Shown in pieces: positions 18,141 to 28,400 of a stretch of 64,000 bases of DNA. Below the pieces are notes generated by a model, which did no database searches, was not told the DNA's origin, and was given only the letters and a program-made list of their open reading frames with translations. Within the stretch, counting starts at the first letter, position 1, and each line of letters opens with the position of its first letter. This DNA comes from Clostridia bacterium (GTDB lineage Bacteria; Bacillota; Clostridia; Oscillospirales; Acutalibacteraceae), in the NCBI GenBank assembly GCA_024404025.1, contig JAKSQP010000005.1, positions 61,463 through 125,462 on the forward strand, written 5' to 3'. The translations under genes and the position numbers were made by a program.

Positions 18141-19564
18141 TATTCCTTTCCGTTCCAGCAATAGGTGCATAAGTCTTCGGGGTCAAGACCTATTGATTTT
18201 ATTACGCCTTCAAGTGATTGAAATTCGAGAGAATCAAAGTTGAGCTTTTCACAGATGTTTTTGCGCAGAGCCTTGCCTCTCTCCGTGCTTCCGTCGCTGT
18301 ATTCGTCAATATGCTTCAAGCCTTCTTCGCCCTCAAGTTCATCAATGACTCTGCGTGCTATAAGCTCCATATCGCTTGTTGCACGGGAAAAATTGAGAAA
18401 CTTGCAGCCGTACATTATCGGCGGGCAGGCCGAACGCATGTGAACCGATTTTGCGCCGCTTTCATAAAGAAATTCAACCGTTTCACGAAGCTGGGTGCCT
18501 CTGACGATTGAATCGTCAACAAAGAGAAGGTTTTTCCCCTTGATAAGCTCAAGCACGGGGATCTGCTTCATTTTTGCAATGCGGTTGCGGTCTGACTGCT
18601 TAACGGGAGTGAAGCTTCTTGACCAGGTCGGAGTATATTTGATGAATGCTCTTGCAAAGGGAACGCCGCTTTTGTTGGCATATCCTATTGCATGGGGTGT
18701 GCCCGAATCGGGAACGCCGCCGACATAATCAAGATCGTCTATTGTGCCGTTTTTCTTATCGTTTTCAGCCATGATTTCGCCGTTTCTGTATCTCATGGCT
18801 TCAACATTGATGCCCTCATAATTTGAAGTCGGGTAGCCGTAGTAGCTCCAGAGAAAAGCGCATATTCTCTTTTTCTTTCCGGGAGCAACGAGCCTTGTGA
18901 CCTTTTCGTGAGTGATTTCAACAACCTCTCCGGGACCGAGTTCCGAATAATCTTCAAATCCGAGTTTCTGATAAGCGAATGATTCAAATGCGGCGCAGAA
19001 GCCGTCTTCGCCTTTGCCGATGTGGACCGGAGTTCTTCCGAGCCTGTCTCTTGCGGCAATGATCGTTCCGTCATCTTTAAGAATGAGCAGCGATGCGGAG
19101 CCTTTGATTGATTTCTGCGCAAATTTTATTCCGTCTTCAAATGTGCTTTTCTGATTGATAAGAGCCGCAATAAGCTCCGTTGAGTTTATCTTTCCGTCGG
19201 TCATGGCGTTGAAATGGCCGCCGCTGAATGAAAGATACTGATCGATCAGCTCTTCATAGTTGGTGATTATGCCTGTCATACAGATGGCATAAGTGCCGAG
19301 ATTTGAACGGATGAGGAGCGGCTGCGGGTCGCTGTCGCTGATACAGCCGATAGCCGAATAGCCGCCCATTGTATTGAATACCTTTTCAAATTTTGTTCTG
19401 AAAGGTGAGTTCTCTATATTATGTATTTCACGCTGCAATCCTCTGTCCTTATCATAGATTGCAATTCCGCCGATTCTTGTGCCGAGATGTGAATGATAGT
19501 CTGTTCCGAAAAAAACCTCGGAAAGGCAGTCATTCTTTGAGGCAATGCCGAAAAATCCGCCCAT
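18140..19564 (-). CDS. purF: PurF-family amidophosphoribosyltransferase lacking the N-terminal cysteine nucleophile
   Basis: PurF makes phosphoribosylamine from PRPP, using ammonia released from glutamine by an N-terminal glutaminase. The C-terminal phosphoribosyltransferase half looks intact: [24 protein letters not shown] and the PRPP loop [14 protein letters not shown]. The N-terminal half is unusual. It starts [13 protein letters not shown], so the Cys that should follow the initiator Met is Gly. The normal HTRYST segment is replaced by [11 protein letters not shown], losing the substrate-binding Arg, and HNGNLVN is MTGIITN, losing the oxyanion Asn. An AGAAGG site fixes the start and no alternative start places a Cys at position 1. 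Relatives with this MGGFFG start are known to me from other anaerobes, so it is a real subfamily. It may use free ammonia or an unknown partner; this is inferred. Confidence 0.88.
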   Translation of the reverse strand: MGGFFGIASKNDCLSEVFFGTDYHSHLGTRIGGIAIYDKDRGLQREIHNIENSPFRTKFEKVFNTMGGYSAIGCISDSDPQPLLIRSNLGTYAICMTGIITNYEELIDQYLSFSGGHFNAMTDGKINSTELIAALINQKSTFEDGIKFAQKSIKGSASLLILKDDGTIIAARDRLGRTPVHIGKGEDGFCAAFESFAYQKLGFEDYSELGPGEVVEITHEKVTRLVAPGKKKRICAFLWSYYGYPTSNYEGINVEAMRYRNGEIMAENDKKNGTIDDLDYVGGVPDSGTPHAIGYANKSGVPFARAFIKYTPTWSRSFTPVKQSDRNRIAKMKQIPVLELIKGKNLLFVDDSIVRGTQLRETVEFLYESGAKSVHMRSACPPIMYGCKFLNFSRATSDMELIARRVIDELEGEEGLKHIDEYSDGSTERGKALRKNICEKLNFDSLEFQSLEGVIKSIGLDPEDLCTYCWNGKE

Positions 19565-19656
19565 TCTGAACCTTCTTTCTGTTATGAGATTTTCAATTCA
19601 AAAGTGAAAGCCGATCAGCGTGAAATATTCTGCGCCGACCGGTTGTATATCAGTAA
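19565..19656 (-). other. Untranslated gap between purC and purF
   Basis: Ninety-two bases inside an otherwise tightly packed operon. It contains a weak dyad around CGGTTG/CGATC but no T-run, no promoter pair and no reading frame of note. Confidence 0.4.
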
Positions 19657-20343
19657 TTAAGCAAAGAAAAGCTCTGAAAGAGTTATGGGATCAATGTATT
19701 CGCCGTTTTTGTATACACGCATATTGCCTGATGCGATTTCATCAATAAGCATAACCTTGCCGTCTGCATCATAGCCGAATTCAAACTTGATGTCATAAAG
19801 AACAAGACCTTTTTCCTTAAGGTCATCTGCAACGATCTTTGTGATCTGCTGGGTCATGGCCTTGATATCGTCATACTGCTCTGCGGTCATAACGCCGAGG
19901 TCAACAAGGCCGTCTTTTGTAACAAGGGGATCGCCCTTTTCGTCGTTTTTGAATGTTGTTTCAACGTATGCGGGAAGGTCTGCGCCTTCTTCAATGTAAT
20001 CGCTGTATCTGCGATAGAAGCTGCCGACTGCCTTGTGGCGGCAGATAACCTCAAGACCTTTGCCGAATACTTTTGCGGGAAGAACTTCCATGGTTGTGTT
20101 TGCGAGGTCTGCATTGACATAATGGGTCTTGATGCCTGCTGCGTTGACTTTTTCAAAGAAATAAATGCTCATACGGAGGTTAACATCGCCGACGCCTTCA
20201 ATTGTAAGGCCGACTGAATTTTCGCCGGGATCGAACTTGCCGTCTTTGCCTGTGCAGTCATCCTTGAATTTGAGAAGGTAGTTGCCGTTGTCGAGAGCGA
20301 ATACATCCTTTGTTTTGCCTGTGTAAACGAGTTTGTTTGCCAT
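19657..20343 (-). CDS. purC: Phosphoribosylaminoimidazole-succinocarboxamide synthase (SAICAR synthetase)
   Basis: PurC joins aspartate to CAIR with ATP. The 228-residue protein shows the [15 protein letters not shown] loop near the start, [38 protein letters not shown] (substrate contacts), LYDIKFEFG and the [13 protein letters not shown] end motif. The ATG follows an AAAGGAG site. It lies 34 bases after purE. The operon has no purB, so the fumarate-releasing step that follows PurC must be encoded elsewhere. Confidence 0.95.
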   Translation of the reverse strand: MANKLVYTGKTKDVFALDNGNYLLKFKDDCTGKDGKFDPGENSVGLTIEGVGDVNLRMSIYFFEKVNAAGIKTHYVNADLANTTMEVLPAKVFGKGLEVICRHKAVGSFYRRYSDYIEEGADLPAYVETTFKNDEKGDPLVTKDGLVDLGVMTAEQYDDIKAMTQQITKIVADDLKEKGLVLYDIKFEFGYDADGKVMLIDEIASGNMRVYKNGEYIDPITLSELFFA

Positions 20344-20377
20344 GATTATTTCTCCTTTATATTTTAAGATATGATTT

Positions 20378-20869
20378 TTACTGAAGTTTTTCCATTACGG
20401 AAGCATCTTTTTCGAGAACCGCTTTTGCGTCTGATTGACGCTTTGCATCGAGTTTTGCCGCAAGGACGGGATCCTCAACCGCAATTATTTGAGCGCATAA
20501 TAAAGCGGCATTGGCTCCTCCGTTGATTGCAACAGTAGCTACAGGTATACCTGTTGGCATCTGAACTGTTGAAAGAAGGGCATCAATGCCGTCGAGAGTT
20601 GTTGATTTGCAGGGTATGCCGATAACGGGCAGGGTAGTGTTGGCTGCAATTGCTCCTGCGAGGTGAGCCGCCATTCCGGCAGCCGCAATTATCGCACCGA
20701 ATCCGTTTGCTCTGGCGTTGACTGCAAAGTCTTTTGCCTGCTCGGGGGTACGGTGTGCGGAATAGATGTGAACTTCAAAGGGTATGCCGAGAGCGGTGAG
20801 GGTGTCGGTTGCCTTTTTAATAACGGGAAGGTCGCTGTCGCTGCCCATAACGATACCAACTTTTTTCAT
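20378..20869 (-). CDS. purE: N5-carboxyaminoimidazole ribonucleotide mutase (PurE class I) or AIR carboxylase
   Basis: PurE forms CAIR. The 163-residue protein has [12 protein letters not shown], the active-site SAHRTPEQA and [14 protein letters not shown], and [21 protein letters not shown] PurK gene, which makes the N5-CAIR substrate for class I PurE, is not in this operon; either purK is elsewhere or the enzyme uses another carboxyl route, which the sequence cannot settle. The ATG at 20869 was chosen over one at 20914 because it has a strong AAAGGAGG site and begins the conserved [11 protein letters not shown] strand. It is the first gene after the riboswitch and terminator. Confidence 0.95.
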   Translation of the reverse strand: MKKVGIVMGSDSDLPVIKKATDTLTALGIPFEVHIYSAHRTPEQAKDFAVNARANGFGAIIAAAGMAAHLAGAIAANTTLPVIGIPCKSTTLDGIDALLSTVQMPTGIPVATVAINGGANAALLCAQIIAVEDPVLAAKLDAKRQSDAKAVLEKDASVMEKLQ

Positions 20870-20900
20870 CGTATCTTCCTCCTTTATATGATATAAAAAA

Positions 20901-20941
20901 CAAAAAGGGCGCACTTGACTCCATAAGAGTTAAGTGTGCCC
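20901..20941 (-). terminator. Riboswitch-controlled terminator before purE
   Basis: On the minus strand GGGCACACTTAACTC pairs with GAGTCAAGTGCGCCC (15 pairs, two G-U) around a five-base loop and is followed by TTTTTG. Its 5' arm begins at the conserved CUGGGCA end of the ZTP aptamer, so ligand binding should compete with terminator formation and switch purE on. Confidence 0.88.
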
Positions 20942-21022
20942 AGACGGTCGGCTTAAAAGAAATCTGCGGTGTGTTTTCCGTTCCTTCGTGGTGCTCCACA
21001 TTAATTCCGTCAGTCCCCGAAA
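20936..21022 (-). promoter_or_regulatory. ZTP (pfl) riboswitch aptamer
   Basis: The minus-strand leader contains the two conserved parts of the pfl/ZTP RNA. The 5' part has GGGGACUGACGG, then a UGUGGAGCACCACGA hairpin and GGAACGG. The 3' part has GCCGACCGUCUGGGCA. The consensus, as I know it, has GACUG-xCG, GGGA/GGAxCG and CCGCCUGGGC at these places. Known ZTP riboswitches bind ZMP or ZTP, which accumulate when 10-formyl-THF is short, and turn on purine and one-carbon genes. Here it heads an operon with purN, AICARFT, the formate channel and fhs, a perfect fit. Assignment is by eye; a covariance-model search (Rfam pfl/ZTP) would decide. Confidence 0.85.
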
Positions 21023-21044
21023 ACACTATTCAGTTGATATTTGA

Positions 21045-21073
21045 ATTATATCATTTTACCGCAAAAGTGTCAA
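21045..21073 (-). promoter_or_regulatory. Promoter of the purine operon
   Basis: Perfect TTGACA (21068-21073) and TATAAT (21045-21050) with a 17-base spacer on the minus strand. Transcription would start about 10-15 bases before the riboswitch. Confidence 0.92.
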
Positions 21074-21130
21074 GGCATGAATTCAAAATACAACTGTAAA
21101 ATATTACTCGGCAAGCAATGTGTTTTTTGT

Positions 21131-21547
21131 TCAATTTGCCTTTGTTTCGCAATAGATGCATCTGTATATTTTCTTATCCCTGTCGGTCAGCCTGAATATG
21201 TGGCGGATTTCCTGCTCAACCGAGGTTATGCATCTCGGATTTTTGCATTTTATAACATCCGTCAGCGTTTCCGGAAGGCCGATAACGAGCTTTTTGACAA
21301 GTTCTCCGTTTTTGATTATGTTGACCGTTGCGTCGGGGTCAACATATCCGATAACATCAAGGTCAACGGGAATATCGGCATCAATTTTGATGATGTCCTT
21401 TTTGCCCATTTTCTTGCTTGAAACATTTTTGATTATGGCAACGGAGCAGTCAAGCTCGCCGAGGCCGAGAAGCTCATAAAGCTTCATTCCGCTTCCCGCT
21501 TTGATATGGTCAATAACAATGCCGTTTGAAATGGAATCTATATTCAT
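21131..21547 (-). CDS. pyrI: Aspartate carbamoyltransferase regulatory subunit
   Basis: PyrI is the allosteric chain of ATCase, which binds CTP/ATP and associates with PyrB catalytic trimers. The 138-residue protein has the N-terminal nucleotide-binding domain ([20 protein letters not shown]) and the C-terminal zinc domain with four cysteines, CKNPRC then CIYC. It overlaps pyrB by four bases (ATGA). Last gene of the pyrimidine operon; I see no convincing terminator in the roughly 60 bases before the next promoter. Presence of pyrI predicts feedback control at the enzyme level in addition to attenuation. Confidence 0.95.
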   Translation of the reverse strand: MNIDSISNGIVIDHIKAGSGMKLYELLGLGELDCSVAIIKNVSSKKMGKKDIIKIDADIPVDLDVIGYVDPDATVNIIKNGELVKKLVIGLPETLTDVIKCKNPRCITSVEQEIRHIFRLTDRDKKIYRCIYCETKAN

Positions 21548-22464
21548 TTTGCCGCCTCCTCAAGAAGCATGAGAATCAGAGCCATTCTCATATATTTGCC
21601 GTTAAGCACCTGCTTGAAATAACAGGCTCTCGGGTCATCGTCAATTGCAACGCTGATTTCGTTGACTCTCGGCAGCGGATGCATGATGCAGAGATCTTTT
21701 TTGGCATTCTTTAACTTGCCCGGCTCAAGAATATAGCTGTCTTTAAGGCGGAGATAATCTTCCTCGTTGAAGAATCTTTCTCTCTGAACTCTTGTCATAT
21801 AAAGAATATCAAGCTCCGGCATTGCGCCCTCGAGATCGGTTGTCTGCTCATAGGGAATGCCGTTCTTTTCAAGCACATCCTTTTTGACATAGCTCGGAAG
21901 CTTCAGCTCTTCTGGAGAAATGAGAACGAATTTTATTCCGCTGTATCTTGACATTGCGGAGATGAGCGAATGAACCGTTCTGCCGAATTTGAGGTCTCCG
22001 CAAAGACCGATGGTGAGATCGTTGAAGCTGCCCTTTTCTCTGTGAATCGTCAGCAGGTCGGCAAGGGTCTGCGTCGGATGATTATGGCCGCCGTCGCCGG
22101 CATTGATAACGGGGATTGATGCTGCTTTTGAGGCAACGAGCGGTGCGCCCTCTTTCGGATGGCGCATGGCGATTATATCAGCATAGCAGCTTATTGTTTT
22201 GGCTGTGTCCGAAACGCTTTCGCCCTTTGCGGCTGAAGAATTATTTGCGGCTGAAAAACCGATAACGCTTCCGCCGAGCTCAAGCATTGCAGCTTCAAAG
22301 CTGAGCCTTGTTCTTGTTGAAGGCTCAAAGAAAAGGGTTGCAAGTTTTTTTCTTTTGCATTTTTCCGCATAATCATCGGGATTTGCAATAATATCGTTTG
22401 CAGTTGCAATAAGCTTGTCTATTTCTTCAACCGAAAGGTCGAGAATGTTTATAAGACTTCTCAT
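21544..22464 (-). CDS. pyrB: Aspartate carbamoyltransferase catalytic subunit
   Basis: PyrB condenses carbamoyl phosphate with aspartate. In 306 residues it has the carbamoyl phosphate site [13 protein letters not shown] (about residues 48-60), the AKGESVSDT loop that closes the neighbouring active site, [17 protein letters not shown] and the C-terminal [10 protein letters not shown]. All expected catalytic residues are present. It overlaps both pyrE (4 bases upstream) and pyrI (4 bases downstream). Confidence 0.97.
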   Translation of the reverse strand: MRSLINILDLSVEEIDKLIATANDIIANPDDYAEKCKRKKLATLFFEPSTRTRLSFEAAMLELGGSVIGFSAANNSSAAKGESVSDTAKTISCYADIIAMRHPKEGAPLVASKAASIPVINAGDGGHNHPTQTLADLLTIHREKGSFNDLTIGLCGDLKFGRTVHSLISAMSRYSGIKFVLISPEELKLPSYVKKDVLEKNGIPYEQTTDLEGAMPELDILYMTRVQRERFFNEEDYLRLKDSYILEPGKLKNAKKDLCIMHPLPRVNEISVAIDDDPRACYFKQVLNGKYMRMALILMLLEEAAK

Positions 22465-23099
22465 TTGTTTCCTCCGATCCAGCTTTCATCCGAGGGATTA
22501 TTTCTGAATGCGATAAGTTTTTTGATGTCTTCGGGCTTGATGTAGCCCTCTTCTGCTGCAACCTCTGCAATAACATCAAAGTTTGTGAGAGAGATATTTT
22601 TAATTTCTGCGGCTGCGAGTCTGTCAAGACCTTTCTGCATTCCGTAGGTGAAAATCGAAACGATGCCGAGCACCTCTGCACCGGCTTCACGAAGAACATT
22701 TACAACCTCTATAACGCTTCCTCCGGTTGAAATGAGGTCTTCAACAACAACAACCTTCTGGCCTGCTTCAAGCTTGCCTTCGATCTGATTCTGTCTGCCG
22801 TGGTCCTTTGCTCCGGAGCGTACATAACCCATAGGCATATTGAGAATATGAGCCGTGATTGCCGCATGAGCAATGCCTGCGGTGGAAGTGCCCATAAGTA
22901 CCTCTGCTTCGGGATAGTTTTCTTTTATGAGCTTTGCAAGTCCGTTTTCAACATCTGTTCTGACTTCGGGAGCGGTGAGAGTAAGTCTGTTGTCGCAGTA
23001 AACGGGACTTTTGATTCCGCTTGCCCAGGTGAAGGGCTCTTCAGGGCGGAAGAAAACGGCTTTGATTTTAAGCAGATCCTTTGCAATAAGTTTTTCCAT
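22461..23099 (-). CDS. pyrE: Orotate phosphoribosyltransferase
   Basis: PyrE converts orotate and PRPP to OMP. The 212-residue protein has the [17 protein letters not shown] substrate region and the type I PRTase loop [18 protein letters not shown] (about residues 113-130), with the expected acidic pair. The start has a GGAG-type site. It follows pyrF by 36 bases and overlaps pyrB by 4. Confidence 0.96.
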   Translation of the reverse strand: MEKLIAKDLLKIKAVFFRPEEPFTWASGIKSPVYCDNRLTLTAPEVRTDVENGLAKLIKENYPEAEVLMGTSTAGIAHAAITAHILNMPMGYVRSGAKDHGRQNQIEGKLEAGQKVVVVEDLISTGGSVIEVVNVLREAGAEVLGIVSIFTYGMQKGLDRLAAAEIKNISLTNFDVIAEVAAEEGYIKPEDIKKLIAFRNNPSDESWIGGNK

Positions 23100-23135
23100 T
23101 TTATACTCTCCTTATATTAATGTATCATATTATAT

Positions 23136-23834
23136 TCAGTCAACAAATTCCGCAACGCATCTGTTGTATGCGGCAACGGGATCGTCTGCGGCGGTGATGG
23201 GTCTGCCGACAACGATATAATCGGAGCCGATAAGCTTTGCCTGGGCAGGAGTCATAACTCTCTTCTGGTCGCCGATGTCGCCGTCGGCGAATCTTACGCC
23301 GGGCGTGACCGTGAGAAACTCTTTTCCGCAGATTTCGTGAACTTTTCCCGCTTCAAGAGGGGAGCAGACAACGCCGTCAAGGCCGGCCTTCTTTGCGTTT
23401 GCGGCATAGTGCATAACCACCTTGTCGATAGGCTCTTTGATGAGCAGGTCGTTTTCCATGCTTTCCTGGTCGGTTGATGTGAGCTGGGTAACGGCGATAA
23501 GAAGGGGACGGCTGCCGTCGGGCCTTGTAAGACCTTCAAGAGCTGCTTCCATCATTCTGATTGTTCCGCCTGCGTGAAGATTGCATATATCAACATCAAG
23601 AGATGAAAGAACTGCCATTGATTTTTTGACCGTGTTGGGAATATCGTGAAGCTTGAGGTCAAGGAAAATCTTGTGACCTCTCTTCTTGATTTCTTTGACT
23701 ATTGAAGGGCCTTCGGCATAGAAAAGTTCCATACCGATTTTAACGAAAGGCTTTCTGCCCGTGAATTTATCGAGAAAATCAAAAACCGCCTGCGCATTTG
23801 AAAAGTCGCACGCAACGATAACATCTCTGCCCAT
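23136..23834 (-). CDS. pyrF: Orotidine 5'-phosphate decarboxylase
   Basis: PyrF decarboxylates OMP to UMP. The 232-residue protein is the standard type I enzyme: VACDFSNAQAVFDFLDKF near the start, FVKIGMELFYAEGP, and the catalytic DLKLHDIPNTV, followed by NLHAGG, LIAVTQLTS, TPGVRF and a YIVVGRPITAADDP phosphate site. It starts inside the pyrD stop codon (TAATG, one-base overlap). Confidence 0.97.
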   Translation of the reverse strand: MGRDVIVACDFSNAQAVFDFLDKFTGRKPFVKIGMELFYAEGPSIVKEIKKRGHKIFLDLKLHDIPNTVKKSMAVLSSLDVDICNLHAGGTIRMMEAALEGLTRPDGSRPLLIAVTQLTSTDQESMENDLLIKEPIDKVVMHYAANAKKAGLDGVVCSPLEAGKVHEICGKEFLTVTPGVRFADGDIGDQKRVMTPAQAKLIGSDYIVVGRPITAADDPVAAYNRCVAEFVD

Positions 23835-24745
23835 TATTTAACTCCTCCGATTATTTCTTTTAAATCATTTATGCCGTATTGCTTCATAACGGCGGGAAGC
23901 TCTTCGATTATTGATTTGCAGGCGAAGGGATCAACAAGGTTTGCTGCTCCGACTTCAACTGCCGTTGCTCCCGCAAGCATCATTTCAATAACGTCCTTTG
24001 CGCTTGAAACGCCGCCCATTCCGATAACGGGAACATTGACCGCCTTTGCGACCTGATAAACCATTCTGACCGCAACGGGGAAGATGGCGCTGCCCGAAAA
24101 ACCGCCCATTGTGTTGGCGATAACCGGCTTTCTTGTGCGAAGGTCTATTCTCATCCCGAGAAGAGTATTTATAAGACTGATTCCGTCTGCGCCCGCTTCT
24201 TCGCAGGCTTTTGCGATGGAAACAATATCCGTAACATTGGGAGAAAGCTTCAGAATGACGGGCTTTGAGGTGACCGCCTTAACAGCCTTTGTGACCTGTG
24301 CCGCAGCTTCGGACTGAGTGCCGAAGCTCATTCCGCCGCCGTGAACATTCGGACAGCTTACATTGACCTCAAGCCATCCGACCTGCTCAATTTTATCAAG
24401 CTTCTCGCAGGTATAGGCATAATCTTCAACGGAAAAACCGCTTACATTTGCCATAACGGGCTTTGAAAAGCATTTTGAAAGTTTCGGAAGCTCTTCGCTT
24501 ATGACTTTTTCAACTCCGGGATTCTGAAGACCGACTGCGTTTATCATTCCGGCTGTGCATTCGGCAATTCTCGGAGTGGGATTTCCGAAACGAGGGTCTT
24601 TTGTTGTGCCTTTGAACGAAAATGTTCCTAGCATATTTATGTCATAAAGCTCTGCGAATTCATAGCCGTATCCGAAAGTTCCGCTTGCGGGGATAACGGG
24701 ATTATCGAGCGTTATTCCGCAAAGCTCAACGCTCATTTTTCCCAT
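23834..24745 (-). CDS. pyrD: Dihydroorotate dehydrogenase, class 1B catalytic subunit
   Basis: PyrD class 1B oxidises dihydroorotate with FMN and passes electrons to PyrK and then NAD. The 303-residue sequence shows NPVIPASGTFGYG, KGTTKDPRFGNPTPRIAE, NAVGLQNPG, the active-site cysteine in NVSCPNVHGGG, KLSPNVTD and the FMN phosphate site MGGVSSAKDVIEMMLAGATAVEVG. Overlaps the upstream pyrK by 13 bases. Pairing with pyrK settles the 1B assignment. Confidence 0.96.
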   Translation of the reverse strand: MGKMSVELCGITLDNPVIPASGTFGYGYEFAELYDINMLGTFSFKGTTKDPRFGNPTPRIAECTAGMINAVGLQNPGVEKVISEELPKLSKCFSKPVMANVSGFSVEDYAYTCEKLDKIEQVGWLEVNVSCPNVHGGGMSFGTQSEAAAQVTKAVKAVTSKPVILKLSPNVTDIVSIAKACEEAGADGISLINTLLGMRIDLRTRKPVIANTMGGFSGSAIFPVAVRMVYQVAKAVNVPVIGMGGVSSAKDVIEMMLAGATAVEVGAANLVDPFACKSIIEELPAVMKQYGINDLKEIIGGVK

Positions 24746-25467
24746 AATATCTCCTCCTTTTCAAGCACGGGACCGTCTTTGCATATTCTTTTATACCCCG
24801 TGACCGTTTTGCAGGAGCAGCCCATGCAGGCTCCGAAGCCGCAGCCCATTCTTTCTTCAAAGCTGAACTGACCGCTTGTTGAGGATGCTTTATAAACCGC
24901 CTTTAGCATCGGCTCGGGTCCGCAGGTATAAAAATATGTGTAACCGTCTTTTATAGCGTCGGTAACAAAGCCCTTGATTCCGTATGAGCCGTCTGCCGTT
25001 GCAACCGAAACCTCTGCGCCGAGAGCTTTGAATTCCTCTTCGCAGAAAATCTCATCTTTTGTGTTGAAGCCGAGGATAACGGAAACCTTTTTGCCCTGCG
25101 CAATGAGTTTTTTTGCGAGCATATAAAGAGGCGGAACGCCGACTCCGCCGCCGATGAGCAGGGGAGCATCGCCCGAGAGCGACATATTATAGCCGTTACC
25201 GAGCCCCGTCAGAATATCAAGCTTTTCGCCTGCATTCATTCTGCTCATTTTTTCCGTGCCGCTGCCGACGATTTTATATATGATCGTTATGCTTTCCGTA
25301 TCCGCATCATAAACGGAAATCGGCCTGCGCAGAAACATTCCGTCAAGCTTTATATTTATGAACTGACCCGGAGCGGTAACTGCGGAAGCATCGCCGAGAA
25401 GCTTCATTTTCATAACCGCATGGGTGAGATGTTCATTTTCGGAAATAACAAAAATTCCTTGTTTCAT
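24733..25467 (-). CDS. pyrK: Dihydroorotate dehydrogenase electron transfer subunit
   Basis: PyrK carries FAD and a 2Fe-2S cluster and links PyrD to NAD. From the ATG at 25467 it has 244 residues. The FAD-binding RRPISVYD motif is near residue 52, the NAD domain has LIGGGVGVPPLYMLA, and the cluster ligands lie in MGCGFGACMGCSC and a later cysteine near the C terminus. The longer reading from 25530 would overlap carB heavily; the chosen ATG has a GGGAG site and begins 13 bases after the carB stop. Confidence 0.95.
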   Translation of the reverse strand: MKQGIFVISENEHLTHAVMKMKLLGDASAVTAPGQFINIKLDGMFLRRPISVYDADTESITIIYKIVGSGTEKMSRMNAGEKLDILTGLGNGYNMSLSGDAPLLIGGGVGVPPLYMLAKKLIAQGKKVSVILGFNTKDEIFCEEEFKALGAEVSVATADGSYGIKGFVTDAIKDGYTYFYTCGPEPMLKAVYKASSTSGQFSFEERMGCGFGACMGCSCKTVTGYKRICKDGPVLEKEEILWEK

Positions 25468-25480
25468 CACAAACTCCCGA

Positions 25481-28400
25481 TCAAGAATCAATTGTGGAGA
25501 TGGTGAGCGTTGTTTCTTCGAGAACATCAAGAAGAACTCTTACCGTGTCAAGCGAGGTGAATATTGTAACATTGTTTTCGGTTGCGCAGCGGCGGATCTC
25601 AATTCCGTCTTCATAGTGAACGCCCGAAAGAATTGCTCTTGTATTTATAACATAGGCAACATATCCCGCACGGATCGAATCGAGGATCTCGGTGCAGTTG
25701 TCGCTGATTTTTCCTTTGACCTTGGTGCGTATTCCGTTGGCTCTCAGATAATTTGCCGTGCCTATTGTTGCTTCGATGTTGAATCCCATATCGTAGAAGC
25801 GCTTGATGAGGGGAAGAGCTTCCTCCTTGTCTTCATCTGCGATGGTTGCAAATACCGTGCCGTAATTCTGGAGATTCATTCCCGAAGCAACGAGAGCCTT
25901 GAACATTGCTCTGTGGAGCTTGTTATCATAGCCGATCGCTTCGCCGGTTGATTTCATTTCGGGTGAAAGATAGGCATCAAGTCCCTTGATTTTATTGAAA
26001 GAGAAAACGGGAACTTTTACATAGAAACGCTTTTTCTCTTCGGGATAGAGGCAGAAGATGCCCTGCTCCTTGAGCGTTTTGCCGAGAATGACTTCGGTTG
26101 CAATGTCTGCAAGGCTGTAACCCGTTGACTTTGAAAGGAACGGAACGGTTCTTGATGAACGGGGATTAACTTCAATGATATAAACATCGTCGTTCTTGTC
26201 AACGATGAACTGGATGTTGTAAAGTCCCTTGATGCCGATTCCGATGCCGAGCTTCTTTGCGTACTGGAGAATGATTCCCTTTACCTTGTCTGAAATTGAG
26301 AAGGTGGGATAAACGCTGATCGAGTCGCCGGAATGGATACCGGTTCTTTCAACAAGCTCCATTATGCCGGGAACAAAAACATCCTGGCCGTCGCAGATAG
26401 CATCAACCTCAACCTCTTTGCCGCTGATATATTTATCAACAAGAACAGGCTTGTCTGCGTCTATTTCAACCGCAGTCTTGAGATAGTGGCGGAGCTGATC
26501 CTCTCTGGCAACTATTTCCATTGCTCTGCCGCCGAGAACGAAGCTCGGGCGAACAAGAACGGGATAACCGATTTCTTTGGCGGCTCTTACGCCGTCTTCA
26601 ATATTTGTAACAGCCTGACCCTTGGGCTGCGGAATGTTGAGTTCAAGAAGAATTTTTTCAAAGCTGTCTCTGTTTTCGGCTTTTTCGATTGCTTCGCAGT
26701 CTGTGCCGATGATTTTAACTCCTCTGTCCATAAGAGGCTGGGCGAGGTTGATGGCAGTCTGACCGCCGAGGGAGGCAACAACGCCTTCGGGCTTTTCAAA
26801 ATCAACTATCGCCATAACATCTTCGGGAGTAAGAGGCTCAAAATAGAGCTTGTCGGCAGTAGTGTAGTCCGTTGAAACGGTTTCGGGATTGTTATTGATG
26901 ATGATGGCTTCATATCCCTCACGCTTGATGGTCTGAACTGCGTGAACGGTTGAATAGTCGAATTCAACGCCCTGGCCGATACGGATGGGGCCTGCGCCGA
27001 GAACGATGATTTTCTTTTTGCCGGTAAGGATCGACTGGTTTTCGCCCGTGTATGAAGAATAAAGATATGCAATGTATTTGCCGGTGTGAAGAGTATCGAC
27101 CATTCTGAAATTCGGAATGATTCCGAGCGATTTCCTTGTGTTATAGATTTCGATTTCGGAGCAATTGCGCAGGAAAGCGATATATTTATCCGAGAAGCCC
27201 ATTATCTTTGCGCCTCTCATCTTCTGCTCGGTAAGATCGCCGTCTGAGATGATTTTTTCCATTTCAACGATGCGCTTGAAGGCTTCGAGGAAAAGCTCTG
27301 TTATCATTGTTGCTTTGTGGAGTTTTTCAATTGATGCGTCTCTGCGCAGGAGCTCAAAAATCGCATAAATATTGTCATCTTTGAACTGCGAGATGTAATC
27401 ATAAAGCTGCTCGTCGGTATATCCGTCAAACTTTGCAAGGCGGAAGTGGCAAACTCCGGTTTCGAGCGAACGGACGGATTTGAGGAGGCATTCTTCAAGC
27501 GATGAGCCGATGCCCATAACTTCGCCGGTTGCCTTCATCTGCGTGCCAAGAGTGTTAGGAGCAGATGCAAATTTATCAAACGGGAATCTCGGGAATTTTG
27601 CAACGATATAGTCAAGCGAAGGCTCAATTGCGGCAGTTCCGCCCGCAACGGGAATATCCTCAAGAGCCATGCCGAGAGCGATTTTGGCAGTTACTCTTGC
27701 AATAGGATAGCCGCTAGCCTTTGAGGCAAGAGCCGATGAGCGGGAAACTCTGGGGTTGACTTCGATAAGGAAATATTCGCTTGAATTCGGGTTAAGAGCA
27801 AACTGAACATTGCAGCCGCCTTCGATTTTAAGCTCTTTGATGATTTTGATTGCGCTGTCATTGAGCATTTTAAGGTCGTGGTCATTGAGCGAAAGGATTG
27901 GAGCCACAACGATTGAGTCGCCGGTGTGAACGCCGACGGGATCAATGTTTTCCATTCCGCAGATCGTTATTGCGTGGTCATTTGAATCACGCATAACTTC
28001 AAATTCGATTTCTTTATAGCCTTTAACGCTCTTTTCGATGAGAACCTGATGAACGGGCGAAAGCTTGAATGCGTTCATACCGATTTCAACAAGTTCTTCT
28101 TCGTTGTCTGCAAATCCGCCGCCGGTTCCGCCGAGAGTGTATGCGGGGCGAAGAACAACGGGATAGCCTATGCGATTTGCTGCCGCTTTCGCTTCTTCAA
28201 TGCTGTAAGTTATTTCCGAGGGAATAACGGGCTCACCGATTGATTCGCACATTTCCTTGAAAAGCTCTCTGTCTTCGGCTCTTTCAATGCTTTCGCTTGA
28301 TGTGCCGAGAAGCTGAACGCCGCATTCCTTGAGAACGCCTTTCTTTTCGAGCTGCATTGCAAGGTTAAGACCCGTCTGGCCGCCGATGCCGGGAACGATT

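Noticed and set aside
20901..21022. Guanine/adenine or PRPP riboswitch before purE
   Set aside because: The conserved blocks match the ZTP (pfl) pattern; the three-way junction core of purine riboswitches is absent.
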